64,000 nt of DNA from positions 1-64,000 of the forward strand of contig JADNRV010000155.1 of assembly GCA_015499995.1 (NCBI GenBank). The letters are read 5' to 3'. This document shows, in pieces, positions 35,687 through 46,137 of the stretch; position 1 is the first letter of the stretch, and every line of letters starts with the position of its first letter. Under the pieces are notes generated by a model, which was not told the origin of the DNA, did not search any database, and saw only the letters and a list, made by a program, of their open reading frames with translations. The DNA comes from Flammula alnicola. Taxonomy: Eukaryota > Basidiomycota > Agaricomycetes > Agaricales > Strophariaceae. A program made the position numbers and the translations under genes.

Positions 35687-35862
35687 GGGACTCTGGATGG
35701 GGGGTGATCCTAGGTGTCGTCGGGGCCTTGGCCCAAGACCTAGTGCCCGCAGGTGTTTCCATTATGAGCGATAAATCCCGCAAGGGCCGCAGCCGTGTTC
35801 GTTGCATGGCTTCGCTTGTGACTCTTTGAGTCTATTGCACGCATCATTTGGAGGACCCGCCA

Positions 35863-38089
35863 TGGTGTCCTCATAAGATGGCGATTGCGAACTTTACCGA
35901 GCGCCAACAGGAGAAGTTGCGCGGCGGACTTGTGGGCAATGCATTGTTCCACCCCGCTGGTCTGGAAGACCTGGAGCCTTTTGCCCCAGACGCCAGGCCT
36001 GGATATCGTCTAATGGACCGGCATGCAAGCCGGTTTACATGGATGGCTAAACCCTGTATCAGCAGGGCTGAAGACCCTGATGCTGCGTGGAAAATCATAC
36101 TGGATAAACTCATCGAGAAGTGTGACGATGAGCCAGGAACCGCATATGCTGGTGTCGACGGCTCGGTCCCTCCGGGGCCCTGGCAGGCCACCAACGGCAT
36201 TGTTATCAAGTGGCAGGGCGCTCTGGTGTTGGCCAGATGTCACTCTTCCGGACGAGCTATTAGCACTGATGCTGAGCTCGATGCCATCTCGGTGGCCATC
36301 TCCGCAATGGTAACATTCAGAGACGTCACCAGGATAGTCATTTTCACGGATTCGATGCATGCTGCTTGAATGGCCGTTGATCCTTCCCTGCACTCTCATC
36401 AGGGTTCCTCTCTGATAGTATGTCGGACACTTGAACGATGGTTCCAAGGTGGTGGTAACCGAAAAGTCGTTTTTGCAGAGTCTCCCTCCGATATGGAGTG
36501 GGACATTCATCAAGAGGCTCATGACCTCGTCCTGGGGTTTCCAGGTGTACCTGTTACACCGGATACCCCTCTATCTATCGCTTGGCTTAAGAACAAAGCC
36601 GACATTGTAGCTCGGGATGCCTGGTCGATGGAGGTCGACGAGGTTCCTAATTTGCTTGGCTCCAATTTCTTGGAGTTGGAGGATCTAAAGGGTAATCCTC
36701 TCCATCCGACCCCCATTCGCGGCGGGCCGTGGCTTGAAGTGGGCAGCCGCAACTCTCAGTTGTTCGCCCGCATGTGCCGTGTAATAACGAATCATGCTCC
36801 GATCAGCTCGTATTACGAGCGGTTCAAAATTGACGATCCGTTGGCTCTAGTGCTTGGAAGTTAGGTTAGTTAACTGCAAAATAACCGAGACCTAACCGGA
36901 CCTCTAACTGCAAATAACCGGACTGCAGTTAGTGGTTAGTGGTTTCTGAGGATTGACTAACCGGTTATTTTGCAGTTATAGGACCGGTTAGTAACAGGTT
37001 ATAACCGGTTATTACTGATTATTTTTAGCCCTCATTTTTCCCGTTAAAACAAGCCCTGGACCATAATTTTAGGTCAAAAACTGACTGAGTTACAGTTAAA
37101 ACCATAAAATATCAGTCAAAAGAGTAGATAGCATGTAATAAAATCATAACTCAGTCATTTCTTTACCGAATTTAACGTTCCCAGGGTCGATTTGAAGCTT
37201 AAATGAAGGACAATAAATTGTACTAAGTCATAAATGTGCAGTTACTACCGGTTACTAACTGCAACTAACCGGTTTTTTGCGGTTTTTTGCAGTTAGGTTA
37301 GGTTATTTTGGGTCTGGGAACAAAGGCTAACCGGTCTTGGTCTCGGTTAGAGCCTCTGGGTACCCAAAAACCGGACCTAACCGGACTTTCAAGCACTAGT
37401 TGGCTCTGGCGTGCACGTGTGGGGTTTATCCTCAGACGCATGCTCATTTATTTAAGTGCAAGAAGTTGCACATGCTACCTCACAGGGCCCCGCACCTAGT
37501 GTGGGGTCTTGAGAAATTTTTGAGCGACAACCCTAGTGCGTTTGCGTTCAACTGGCCCCAGGCCGGAGTCGGCTGAGGGACTCTGGGCGGGCGGCGATCC
37601 TGGGTGCGGTTGGGGCCTTGGCCCAAGACCTAGTGCCCGCAGGTGTTTCCACGTTGGACTGTTCCGGACCCGTGAGGGCGAGGGGCCTGTTCATCGCAGG
37701 CTTCGATTGTCGGCCCTAGTGGGCGGCTTTTGGCACGATATCCCGTGGAGGACCCGCATTGGTGTAACGAGGACGTCGAGTTTGCCGAATAAGTGGGGAG
37801 AGCCGGGCAAGCTCTGACTTCATCTGGGTGACCCCCTTGTCCACCCAATATTCCTTATCTGCTGGTCATGCGGTAGCATTAACAACGCCGTGACGTCGGA
37901 CCCCCTGGGCTGCGAGGTCCGTTATTTGGGTTTCAGGCTGCTGCGCAGTCTCGCCCGCGCCGCGCTTGCGCGCGTCGCATGCTCCCCTGCGAGCAACCAA
38001 TTTCTTTCTTTTGCAATGGGTATTGTAGCATACTCGTTTGTATTAGTTAGAGTCTGAGCTGTGATCGTGCTTCGGAATATAAATTGTTG

Positions 38090-38134
<45 letters not shown>

Positions 38135-38138
38135 AAAA
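35863..38138 (+). mobile_element. 3' part of LINE X2 (fragment J)
   Basis: Starts at HKMAIANFTERQQEKL, immediately after the truncated 3' UTR of X1. RNase H is present (AYAGVDGS, STDAELDAIS), with Arg CGA changed to TGA at 36367-36369. hAT element 2 interrupts it (36848-37398), and it resumes at 37407 (CTCGVYPQTHAHLFKC-like end). The 3' UTR follows, then a long interrupted poly(A) (about 38094-38138). The 16 bp after the tail (38139-38154) duplicate 12262-12277 in reverse complement. This fixes the fragment as the 3' end of X2, inserted in LINE K. Confidence 0.82.
36848..37398. mobile_element. hAT-type non-autonomous element 2 (CCGGTTA/GCAGTTA arrays)
   Basis: 551 bp with 8-bp TSD gttggctc (36840-36847, 37399-37406) inside LINE ORF2. 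Ends are TAGTGCTTGGAAG and, inverted, TAGTGCTTGAAAGTCCGG. Both flanks are filled with accggtta, taactgca and ctaaccgg units. The core (about 37020-37230, tttagccctcattttt and atttaacgttcccaggg) is homologous to that of element 1, though the subterminal repeat units differ. No ORF. Confidence 0.9.
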
Positions 38139-39217
38139 GGCTTGCCAGGGCCCCGGAAGGACCGAGCCGTCAACACCAGCATATGCAGTTCCTGGCTCAT
38201 CGTCACACTTCTTGATGAGTTTATCCAGTATGATCTTCCACACAGCATCAGGGTCTTCAGCCCTGCTGACACGGGGTTTAGCCATCCATGTAAACCGGCT
38301 TGCATGCCGATCCATGAGACGATATCCAGGCCTGGCATCTGGAGCGAAAGACTCCAGTTCCTCCAGACCAGTGGGGTGAAACAATGCATTGCCCACAAGT
38401 CCGCCACGCACCTTGTCTCGGTGGCGCTCGGTCATATTCTCCATAGCCATCTTGTGAGGAATGGCTTTTTTAAGTAGAGGCCCAGCCGAACGATCGGACC
38501 GGATGGGTGTCAGACAAGAGAGAAATCCGAGCAATTGCCCGAGAGTTCAACTTATCCAAAAGTAGATGCATGGGTAGTAGACCCGCAAGGGCCTCAACTC
38601 CACATGAGGGACAAGTGCGAAAGCACCCAGTAATCCAAAGTCCAGCCTTACGCTGGACATTGGTAAGTTGCGCAACAAGGCCCTTGTCGCGGCCCTTGCG
38701 GAAATACCACATGCAGTAACCATAAGTAATTATGGGGATAACACACGTGTGGTAGAGGAGGCGCTTAAGATGCGGCGGCAGCCCTCTGGTAGAAGACCCA
38801 AGCATTTTCATTGATACAACTGATGTAAATCCTTTGGTGGAATAATATCTCACATGCTCCTTGAAAGTGAGCTTGCGATCAAAATAAAACCCAAGATATC
38901 GCCAGAACGGCTTTGGCTTGAGCCACTTGCCTGCAGTGTAGGGTTCTTCACCCAAATCTATGGCAGGATTATAAACTGAAGCTGTGTTATCAAAGTGAAA
39001 GATCTCCGACTTCGCGTGCTCCAGAGCGAGAGCAAACTTGGTAAAAAGCTCAAATATAATCTTGTAAGCCTTGCGAAGGTTTACAACATTGGGATCGAGT
39101 CCAGTCTCCTGAGAAATTAGAGTACCATCATTCACATATGACAGGAGGTCAACCGCAAGATGAATCTCACGGCACCTCTTGTAGAAGAGACGCATGATAG
39201 GCGCCAAGTAAATAGCC
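38139..39217 (-). mobile_element. 5' part of LINE K: RT and RNase H start
   Basis: Minus-strand ORF2 from AIYLAPIMRLFYKRC to GSVLPGPWQA. RT shows SYVNDGTL: the first catalytic Asp of YVDD is Asn (codon near 39133), a lethal substitution. Frames are offset near 38480. The right edge abuts the 5' end of LINE I head to head; the left edge is the X2 insertion site. The rest of K is at 12262-14706 on the other strand. Confidence 0.82.
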
Positions 39218-41343
39218 ATCTCCTCCTTATTCGGTAACCACTTCGTGCGACTGTGGGAAACAACTTCAGCAACACCTTCATCGTCCCCCACAGCTCCTCC
39301 TCGTTGAGCGCTCCTGAGCGCTACTTTACCAATTGACAGATAAACACCCAATGCCCCCCAAACCCGGTTCTGGTGGCGATCCACCGAGCGGATCTCGCGC
39401 ATCGGAGAAATTGTCTGGATTTGCGCCTCGGCGCACTCCTGGAGTTGGCTCGTCGTCTGCTTCAGCGGCGGCAGCCTCTACCCCTGCATCTCCCTCTCCT
39501 CAGAGGCAGACGTACTTGTCTACAGTCCCTCAGCAACAGCGGGACAAAACCCCAGTCAGTGAGCGCGAACACACTCCTGTCTTTACTCCGTCGGGCCTGC
39601 CACCTCAGCAGGATCCATCCCATTACCTCAGGGATGAGGATGTCGCTCTCGATTATGAGGCGACTCCTCCCTCTGCTTCTCAATCGACAGCAGATCCCGC
39701 CCTGGAGGGTGAGCTCACATCTGCAATCGATGATATGTCCCAGAGTGCGAGGGCCATTGCAGCATGGATGAGGGGAAACCCAAGTTCATCTGACGATGCC
39801 CTTGCTCGCCCTGCAACTGATCTCGCTGCTGCGATCGCCTCCTTGGTATCTGCAGCTGAATCTACCGGATGGACCGACATCACCGTGTCTGTCGTCGGAG
39901 ACGAAGCCCTCTCTCTGGGGTATGTCCTCGCAGAGACCATCTCACGCCCAGACGACACCGTCATGCGCCCCGCCGACATCCCATTTGCCCAGATCGATCC
40001 TCATTCTAGTGATGCGGAGTCGTCTGCCATGGAGACCGACACTACCTCATGCCCTCCCCCCCTCATCAGGATAAAGGGAAGGGTAAAGCCCCCACGAGCA
40101 AGGTGGGGCCAGCCCCTCCTGTCCCCCGCCAGTCTCGCAAGAGGCCGGCAGACTCTTACTTGAGGCCCCCGCCTCCTGTTCCTGCTCGACCTAAGGTTGG
40201 AAAGCTGGTGTTCCTTGGAGCGCCGGTCCCCATAAGCGCACGTTTGCTGAGCTTGCGGTGGCCAACCCTTTGTCGCAACGAGATCCTGCCATGGGCCCTA
40301 GTGCTCTTGCCAGGTATCCACCTCCGCCCCGCGTCCCTGCGATGCAAGTGGCCATCGACGAGAGGGTCTCTGCTGCCAAGAGGCAGAAGAGGCACCCTTC
40401 TTTCACTACTGCTGGCCCATCACGCAAGCAGATCCTCCTCGCATTTAGCGGCCCCTACACAAGGCCGCATGACACCAAGCTCGTCGACCTGGTCCACAAG
40501 ATCGACAAAGCCTTCCGCGATGCAGGCAGCGCCAATCGGGTGCTGTCCGCCTCGCACGCATACGATGGCATTTCTCTTGCCACGTCCCTTGTATCCACCC
40601 AGGGCGATCTCGACATCGCTCGCGGATGGGTGCATAGAATCCTCCCGGAGTCTGACACCGTCAAGGTCTCGGTCAGCCTCCCTTCTTCCACCTCGTACCT
40701 TCGGGTACTCGACCTACCTGCTTACGGTGATTTCGCCAGTAAGACCCTTACCACAGGGGCCGAAGTGAAGATGGCAATCCTTGCCTCTCTGCTTTTTATC
40801 TTCGTGCCTTTCAAATCCGAGCCTCGGATTAAGCGCAACTCCCCGGCGAGCACCACTTGTGTGGCGTTCATCAATATCTGGGATTCTCAGTCCGGATCCC
40901 GAGCGAAGGCTCTTATCAACAAGACCTTCATGTTCCGTGGCAGGGCTTACCGCATTCTTGCGGCGCATGCCAATCCCGGCGTCCCTCTTTGCACTAGGTG
41001 CTGGAGGTGGGGCCATCCATCTAACGTTTGCAGGGCTCCTCAGCCCCGCTGCGCTCATTGCGCCGGGCCACACGAGGAGGCGGTACACCATATCGCCTAG
41101 AGCTATTCACGAGTCCAAGTCACTTGCGAGTCCATCCAAGTGAACTCGCCAAGCAAACTTGCGAGTTTGTAACTCGCAAGTCAAATTCACTCATTTCCCA
41201 CGAGTCAAGACAAATCTGAGTACAGATTTCACCTATGCACAAGTACTCATAGGTAAACTCGTTACTCATGTACATATTTCAAAATTGTATCTAAAACACA
41301 TCAAAATCGAAGAACCGAGAATTACTACTAGTGTGGGCTTAAA

Positions 41344-41839
41344 TTAGTTGATAAGTGGAGGTAACTCTGAATCACTGATGGTGGCCCCATAATCCAAATA
41401 TTGACTGCTGGCAGACTTGAATGCCACGTCCTCTTGCAAATGATGTAGTTCGATCCGTTCCTAACATATTTAATAATTACTTGCAAAGAATTTACAAAAA
41501 TGCATTGAAAAAGCCTTACCTGAACGACTTTGCAGATCTTCCACTTTAGATACAGCATCCTCGACGCTGCGAATTCAGTCTCCTGAGGTAAATTTGATAT
41601 GGCGATTCTTATATCTTCCATCTTGCTCGAAAATTGGATGTTGTGAGGAAGTGACCATGCATATGCAATCTCCTGCTTAAGACAATCGTCCAGGCATTGA
41701 TATACATCATGGGCAAAACGCTCAAGTCGATAATGAACATGACTTGTAGTCTGTATAGAAATTGTTAATGAAAGCTAACATTAGATAAATCGTGAGGAAT
41801 CACCTTCTCTGAGAGAAGAGAAGTGCAATTGGACGACAT
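41344..41839 (-). CDS. Small divergent gene in hAT transposon (127 aa, unknown)
   Basis: Three exons on the minus strand: 41804-41839, 41520-41750, 41344-41460. GT-AG introns of 53 and 59 nt are both phase 0. The first has a ctaat branch-like site; the second uses GTAAGG...TTAG. The product starts MSSNCTSLLSEK, continues HYRLERFAHDVYQCLDD and AASRMLYLKWKICKVVQ, and ends ATISDSELPPLIN. A TATA box (tataaaggg on the minus strand, about 41934-41942) lies ~100 bp upstream. No known domain; it looks helical. Placement inside the hAT ends, divergent from the transposase, suggests an accessory protein. Exon structure is my inference from splice signals. Confidence 0.6.
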
Positions 41840-41931
41840 ATTGAAAGGTGGATGATTGAAATGTGTGCAGACTAGATAGATTGAATGGAAGGTATCCTTG
41901 AATTTGGAAAAAAAAAAAGAGAAAGCGTTCA

Positions 41932-42210
41932 CCCTTTATACCTTTCCACAGCGTTCATTGCCACTGTGGCACGAGCAACTGTCTTCCTCCTGATATCGTT
42001 GATTTCCAAAGCCGGATGAGTCGTTGGGCCAACATTGCACACCCAAACTGTGTGTGGACCATTTTCGGCATCCGAGAGGGTGCATTGGGCCAATCGCAGT
42101 TCCAAGTTGCTTGGACAATAGGCTGGCTGCGTAGTGACAATGGTGGTGAGGTTAACCCGTGCTCCGACAATCTTAGATCCAGATATAACATACCAAGTCT
42201 GAATAAGTAA
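41932..42210 (-). other. Open minus-strand segment in hAT transposon, possible upstream exon
   Basis: About 90 codons are open on the minus strand (SGSKIVGARVNLTTIVTTQ, CNVGPTTHPALEINDIRR, ending ERYKG) to TGA at about 41932. It starts after an acceptor-like tattcag. I could not link it in frame to the 41804-41839 exon, nor find a convincing upstream exon. It could be a separate small gene, part of a longer one, or chance. Confidence 0.3.
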
Positions 42211-42670
42211 CTTGAATTTATCATATCATGTGCGCTCTCGAGACCGAACGTTGGCGAGTCAGTCAAACGTCTGGAGTTTGAACGCTTGAACACCGGCGCC
42301 TATTTGAAATGCTGGTTGAACGGCTGACTAAGAGCTTGAATCTTATCGTAAGGCCTCAACATTCAACGTTCAACGTTCAACAGCTATATTACGCCATTTC
42401 TATGCTGGCCCTCCATTTCCCAATACCCTTGCGATTGTGCTGTTAGTAGGCACACTGGCCCTCCATTGCCTGACTCGGATACCCAAGTAGTATGGCGGGC
42501 CACGGTATTCAAGAATCATTGTCTCGCGCAACAATTGCCAGCCACTGTCGGCGATTCTGGTGAGTTACAAGTGAGTTTTTGTTCAGCCAGAAATCGTATA
42601 AGTACTCGTCACTCTATAGTACTCGTAGCATCATCCCGCCCTCCCCAACTCATACCCCAACTCGTTTAAT

Positions 42671-45519
42671 ATGGCTCGCAATGGTAAACGCCGTCGCATG
42701 GATGATTCTGACACACCACCCACATTCAATGAGAAGTTTGAGACCGACAAGAACAGCAACGAGGAAGTTTTAGGTAAGTTGAACTCGAGATAGGTTCCCT
42801 ACTTGCTAATATCTCTGATTCTCTCCTAGCTCTGCAGAAAGAAGGTTGGACCTCCAAGGTTTATCAGCATTTCCGAGACCCCCAGATTCTTGTTAAGGAC
42901 GACGTTGTCAAGTACAAGTTCATATGCAAGACGTCCGTATTTTCAGATCTTTTAATTATTGCATATACTAATCGATTTCTTCAGTCACCCGACAATGTTC
43001 GTCACCCGCGCACGTACTGACACCGCTATGACGAACCTCCTTCGCCATGCTGAGCACTGCGATGGAAAGAAATCACCGGATGACCAGGCAATTCGCTCTT
43101 TTGCTCATGGCTCTACATACAACACGGGCGAATTTCGTTTTCTTATAACACGCTGGGTAACGGAATGCCACCGACCTTTCAAGATCGTCGAAGACCCTCC
43201 ACTTCAAGCTATTTTCAAGATGCTCTATGCCAAAGTCCAGATTCCTTCGGATACGACTGTAGCTCGCGATGTGCGTGAGGCATATCAAATTGCGAAAAAG
43301 AATGTGGCGAGTGTTCTTCAAAAGCAGGTATGATAGATTTTCTAATTCTGGATCTACATTCTGACTTTACTTTCTCAGTTAAAATCAGGTCGCATGCATA
43401 TCGGCTTCGATGGGTGGACCTCACCCAATGTTACTTCGTTCCTCGGGGTCGTCATTCACTTCGCGCATGAGGGCAAGCTGCGATCCTTCATTCTTGACTT
43501 TATCACGTATGTTTTCCCTTACCACCTTGATGTTTCTTTCTAGCTAACCCGTTGTATAGCTTGAAAAAGAGTCACACCGGAGAATATTTAGCAGAAGAAC
43601 TCGAGAAGTGCTTAAAGGAGTTTGGAATTTCCAAGAACGTGAGTCTTTCGAATCTTTACAGCGATTACTTACCTGAAAGTCTGCCGTTATGCAGATCCTT
43701 GGTCAGGCATGCGATAACGCCTCCAACAATGACACTTTACTGGCAGAGTTGGAAGTTCGGATCCCCGAGGGATCTAGCGGTGTTCATACGCGCATTCGTT
43801 GCGTCGGCCACATCTTGAACCTTGTAGTAAAGGTAAGTACTGATCAATTTTTTGTGAATGCTCGACACTGAGGTATCGTTAATCTTAGGCGATTATTTCT
43901 CAATTTATGAAGAAGAAGGCTGACACTGCAACAGAGGCTGAGAAGCTTGACGAAGATGATCCGCTCGACGAAGAGGAGCTTGAAGCAGCAGCTGAGCTAG
44001 ATCCTGATCACGAGGAGAGCGATGCCCAGGAGATCGAGGACTTATCCAGTGAAATCGGCGATGATTTAATCCTCTCCAATGCAGACATACAGCTTGGAAG
44101 GAATGTGATCTCAAAGGTAACCTCTTTATATTCGATATGTTGATTAATCCGATTCTAATGCAACGTGGATGGTTCAGATCACCAAACTCGCTAAGCGGAT
44201 ATTTCACAGTCCCGTACTCAGAGAGGACCTCGCCGTTTGTTGCATTCGTTCGAAGATCGAGCCAAAGCAGATCAGGCGGTCTGTTCCAACGCGATGGAAC
44301 ACGACAGCCGAGATGCTCAACTCAGCGCTTGACATCCGCCCTGCTATCGAGAAACTTGTAGAGATGGATCGGCACAATCAGGTCGCAAAATCAAGGCTTC
44401 GGCGCTACAAGCTCAGTGAAGAAGAATGGGAACTCCTCACCCAGCTTCGGCCAATCCTATCTGTCCGTTTTTCTCTATCTCTTTAAAGTTTTTTCCGTGC
44501 ATTGATTATGGTTTCCTCTAGCATTTCCTCCGCGCGACACTGCGGCTATCTCAGAAGCGTATCCCGCTTCTTTATGAGGTCATTCCTGTCATCGATATCC
44601 TCATGGAGAAGCTTGAAGAAGCAGCCGATGACATCTTACTCTTACCAGCTGTGAGAGCTGGCGCCATGAAAGGCCTCGCTGTCCTCAACAAATACTACTC
44701 GAAGACCGATGAATCGATTATGTACCGCATTGCCATGAGTAAGTGTTATTCCCTGCTCTCTATTTTCAGGTGCAGTCACTGAAGCAACCATTCCTTAGTC
44801 CTTAACCCAAAGTATAAGCTTTCGTACTTTCATGCAAAGAAATGGCCGAAGGATTGGATTGATGCTGCATTGAAGATCTTGCGAGAGCAATGGACGACAT
44901 ACTACAAGCCTTCAGCATTGGATAATCAGACTGCATCATCTAGGGCGTCTACAGCATCGGTTGGTTCTCTTCCCTTTTATAAATTGAACATATTCATTCA
45001 TAACTCTCTTTTAGGATCAAATCGAAGATGATCTCTTTGCTGCGCTTGACAGTTTTGGATCATCTACCGTTGGAGATGAACTGGAAGAGTACCTCAAAGC
45101 ACCTACCATGGCAATGGTTCAAGATCCTCTCGGATGGTGGCATATGATGGGAGATACTCCCCTTGCACGGATGGGTCGCGACTTCATGTCTGCTCCGGGT
45201 ATGATCTTATTTTCTACTAATTTATAAAGATTAACCTTTTTGCGAGGCAGCTTCCTCATGCGATGTCGAGCGGGCATTCTCACATGGCGGACTCACTGTC
45301 AGCAAGAAACGCCATGCCTTGTCAGATGATTCAACGCGCTCCTCCACTCTTCTAAATTCATGGAGTGAATACCCCGAGTTGATTCCTGCATCGGAAATCA
45401 TCCAGGTTTTCAAAAATAAGTCGAGTCGGCTTGGAAAGACAAAGAAGTCTGCTTCCAGAGCTGATACAGTGGCTGGGACTGCTATGGATGTCGACGAGGA
45501 GTCTGAGGATGAAAATTGA
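42671..45519 (+). CDS. hAT transposase (BED-like finger, DDE core, hATC dimerisation domain), 12 exons
   Basis: Cuts and pastes the element in the nucleus. Exons: 42671-42773, 42830-42932, 42985-43327, 43379-43506, 43560-43638, 43695-43832, 43889-44116, 44178-44462, 44522-44738, 44798-44959, 45015-45198, 45251-45519. All boundaries keep one open frame; introns are ~50-62 nt. The basic N-terminus (MARNGKRRRMDD) is followed by a BED-like region (KYKFICKTHPTMF, TNLLRHAEHC). Core motifs: HIGFDGWTSPN, ACDNASNND, IRCVGHILNLVVK, VPTRWNTTAEML. The C-terminal hATC block is SSCDVERAFSHGG, then SKKRHALSDDSTRS. An acidic insertion lies near exon 7. Two donors are weak (GTCCGT at exons 2 and 8). No lesion seen. 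Confidence 0.9.
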
Positions 45520-46137
45520 AGTACTTAATTGATCCTGTATACAAGTTTTGGCATTTCTTTTGATAGTAAGATTAAATTAACTAACTGCTGTTGGTGGTGA
45601 CAGACCGGAAACTTCTATACTAGTAAAGTGTTATTAACAAGTTGGTTTCATCGTTACTCTGAAAATGTCTCTTTCTAAGTTTCCTGCGATTACTTGTGAA
45701 TACTTACAGGTATTTGTAAGTACCTGTAAGTACTCGCAAGTGACAAGTTAACTCACAAGTCGCAAGTACTTGACTTGTGAGTTTGAGTTACTCGTGAGAA
45801 CAAACTCGTGAAATTCCAAGTTCAGGTTTTGGAATTGAAAAACTCACAAGTACAAGTACGAGTTTACCTGCGAGTTAACTCGTGAATAGCTCTAATATCG
45901 CCGCTTCGTGTTGCAAGGGAAATCCGAAGGCAACTCCACCCATCCCGCCTACTCCTGGTGGGGTGGACTGCCCTCATGCCCCGCGTTGCCCTAATTGTAA
46001 GGGCACGCATAAACCTTATGACAGAAAGTGTCATTTCTGGCACAACCAGTTTGATCGCGAGTGGATCGATGCCAAATATGCCCAGGTACGTGATTATTGG
46101 AATCAACATCGTGCACTCCACTCACAAAATGTAGCTT

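Larger units (their letters stand above)
21311..35862 (+). mobile_element. LINE X1 (fragment H), full 5' end to 3' UTR, carrying the chromovirus
   Basis: 5' end ccatctcctccttattcgg (about 21309), 5' UTR, ORF1 (21444-23461), ORF2 (23461-24996 and 33353-35686), then 3' UTR truncated at 35862 (...ccatggtg). The gypsy element at 24997-33352 is inserted in ORF2 with TSD ctacc. The missing last part of the 3' UTR and the poly(A) are at 11034-11390 on the other strand; joining them there gives a 3' UTR collinear with that of J. It inserted into X0 with a 15-bp duplication (AATGCCAGTACAACC). Confidence 0.8.
41098..45894 (+). mobile_element. Autonomous hAT transposon, complete (4.8 kb)
   Basis: Flanked by the 8-bp TSD atatcgcc (41090-41097, 45895-45902). 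Terminal inverted repeats TAGAGCTATTCACGAGT are at both ends (right end ...actcgtgaatagctcta). Subterminal zones of about 200 bp (41110-41275; 45690-45885) carry many acttgcgagt/actcgcaagt and cttgtgagt units. Inside are a 12-exon transposase gene (42671-45519) and a small divergent gene (41344-41839). Both gene models are free of stops, so the element may be functional. Confidence 0.92.

Noticed and set aside
41938..42293. Overlapping minus-strand open frames starting near 42293 and 42118 in the hAT element
   Set aside because: These frames differ from the one with coding-like features (41932-42210), and I could not build a consistent splice path.
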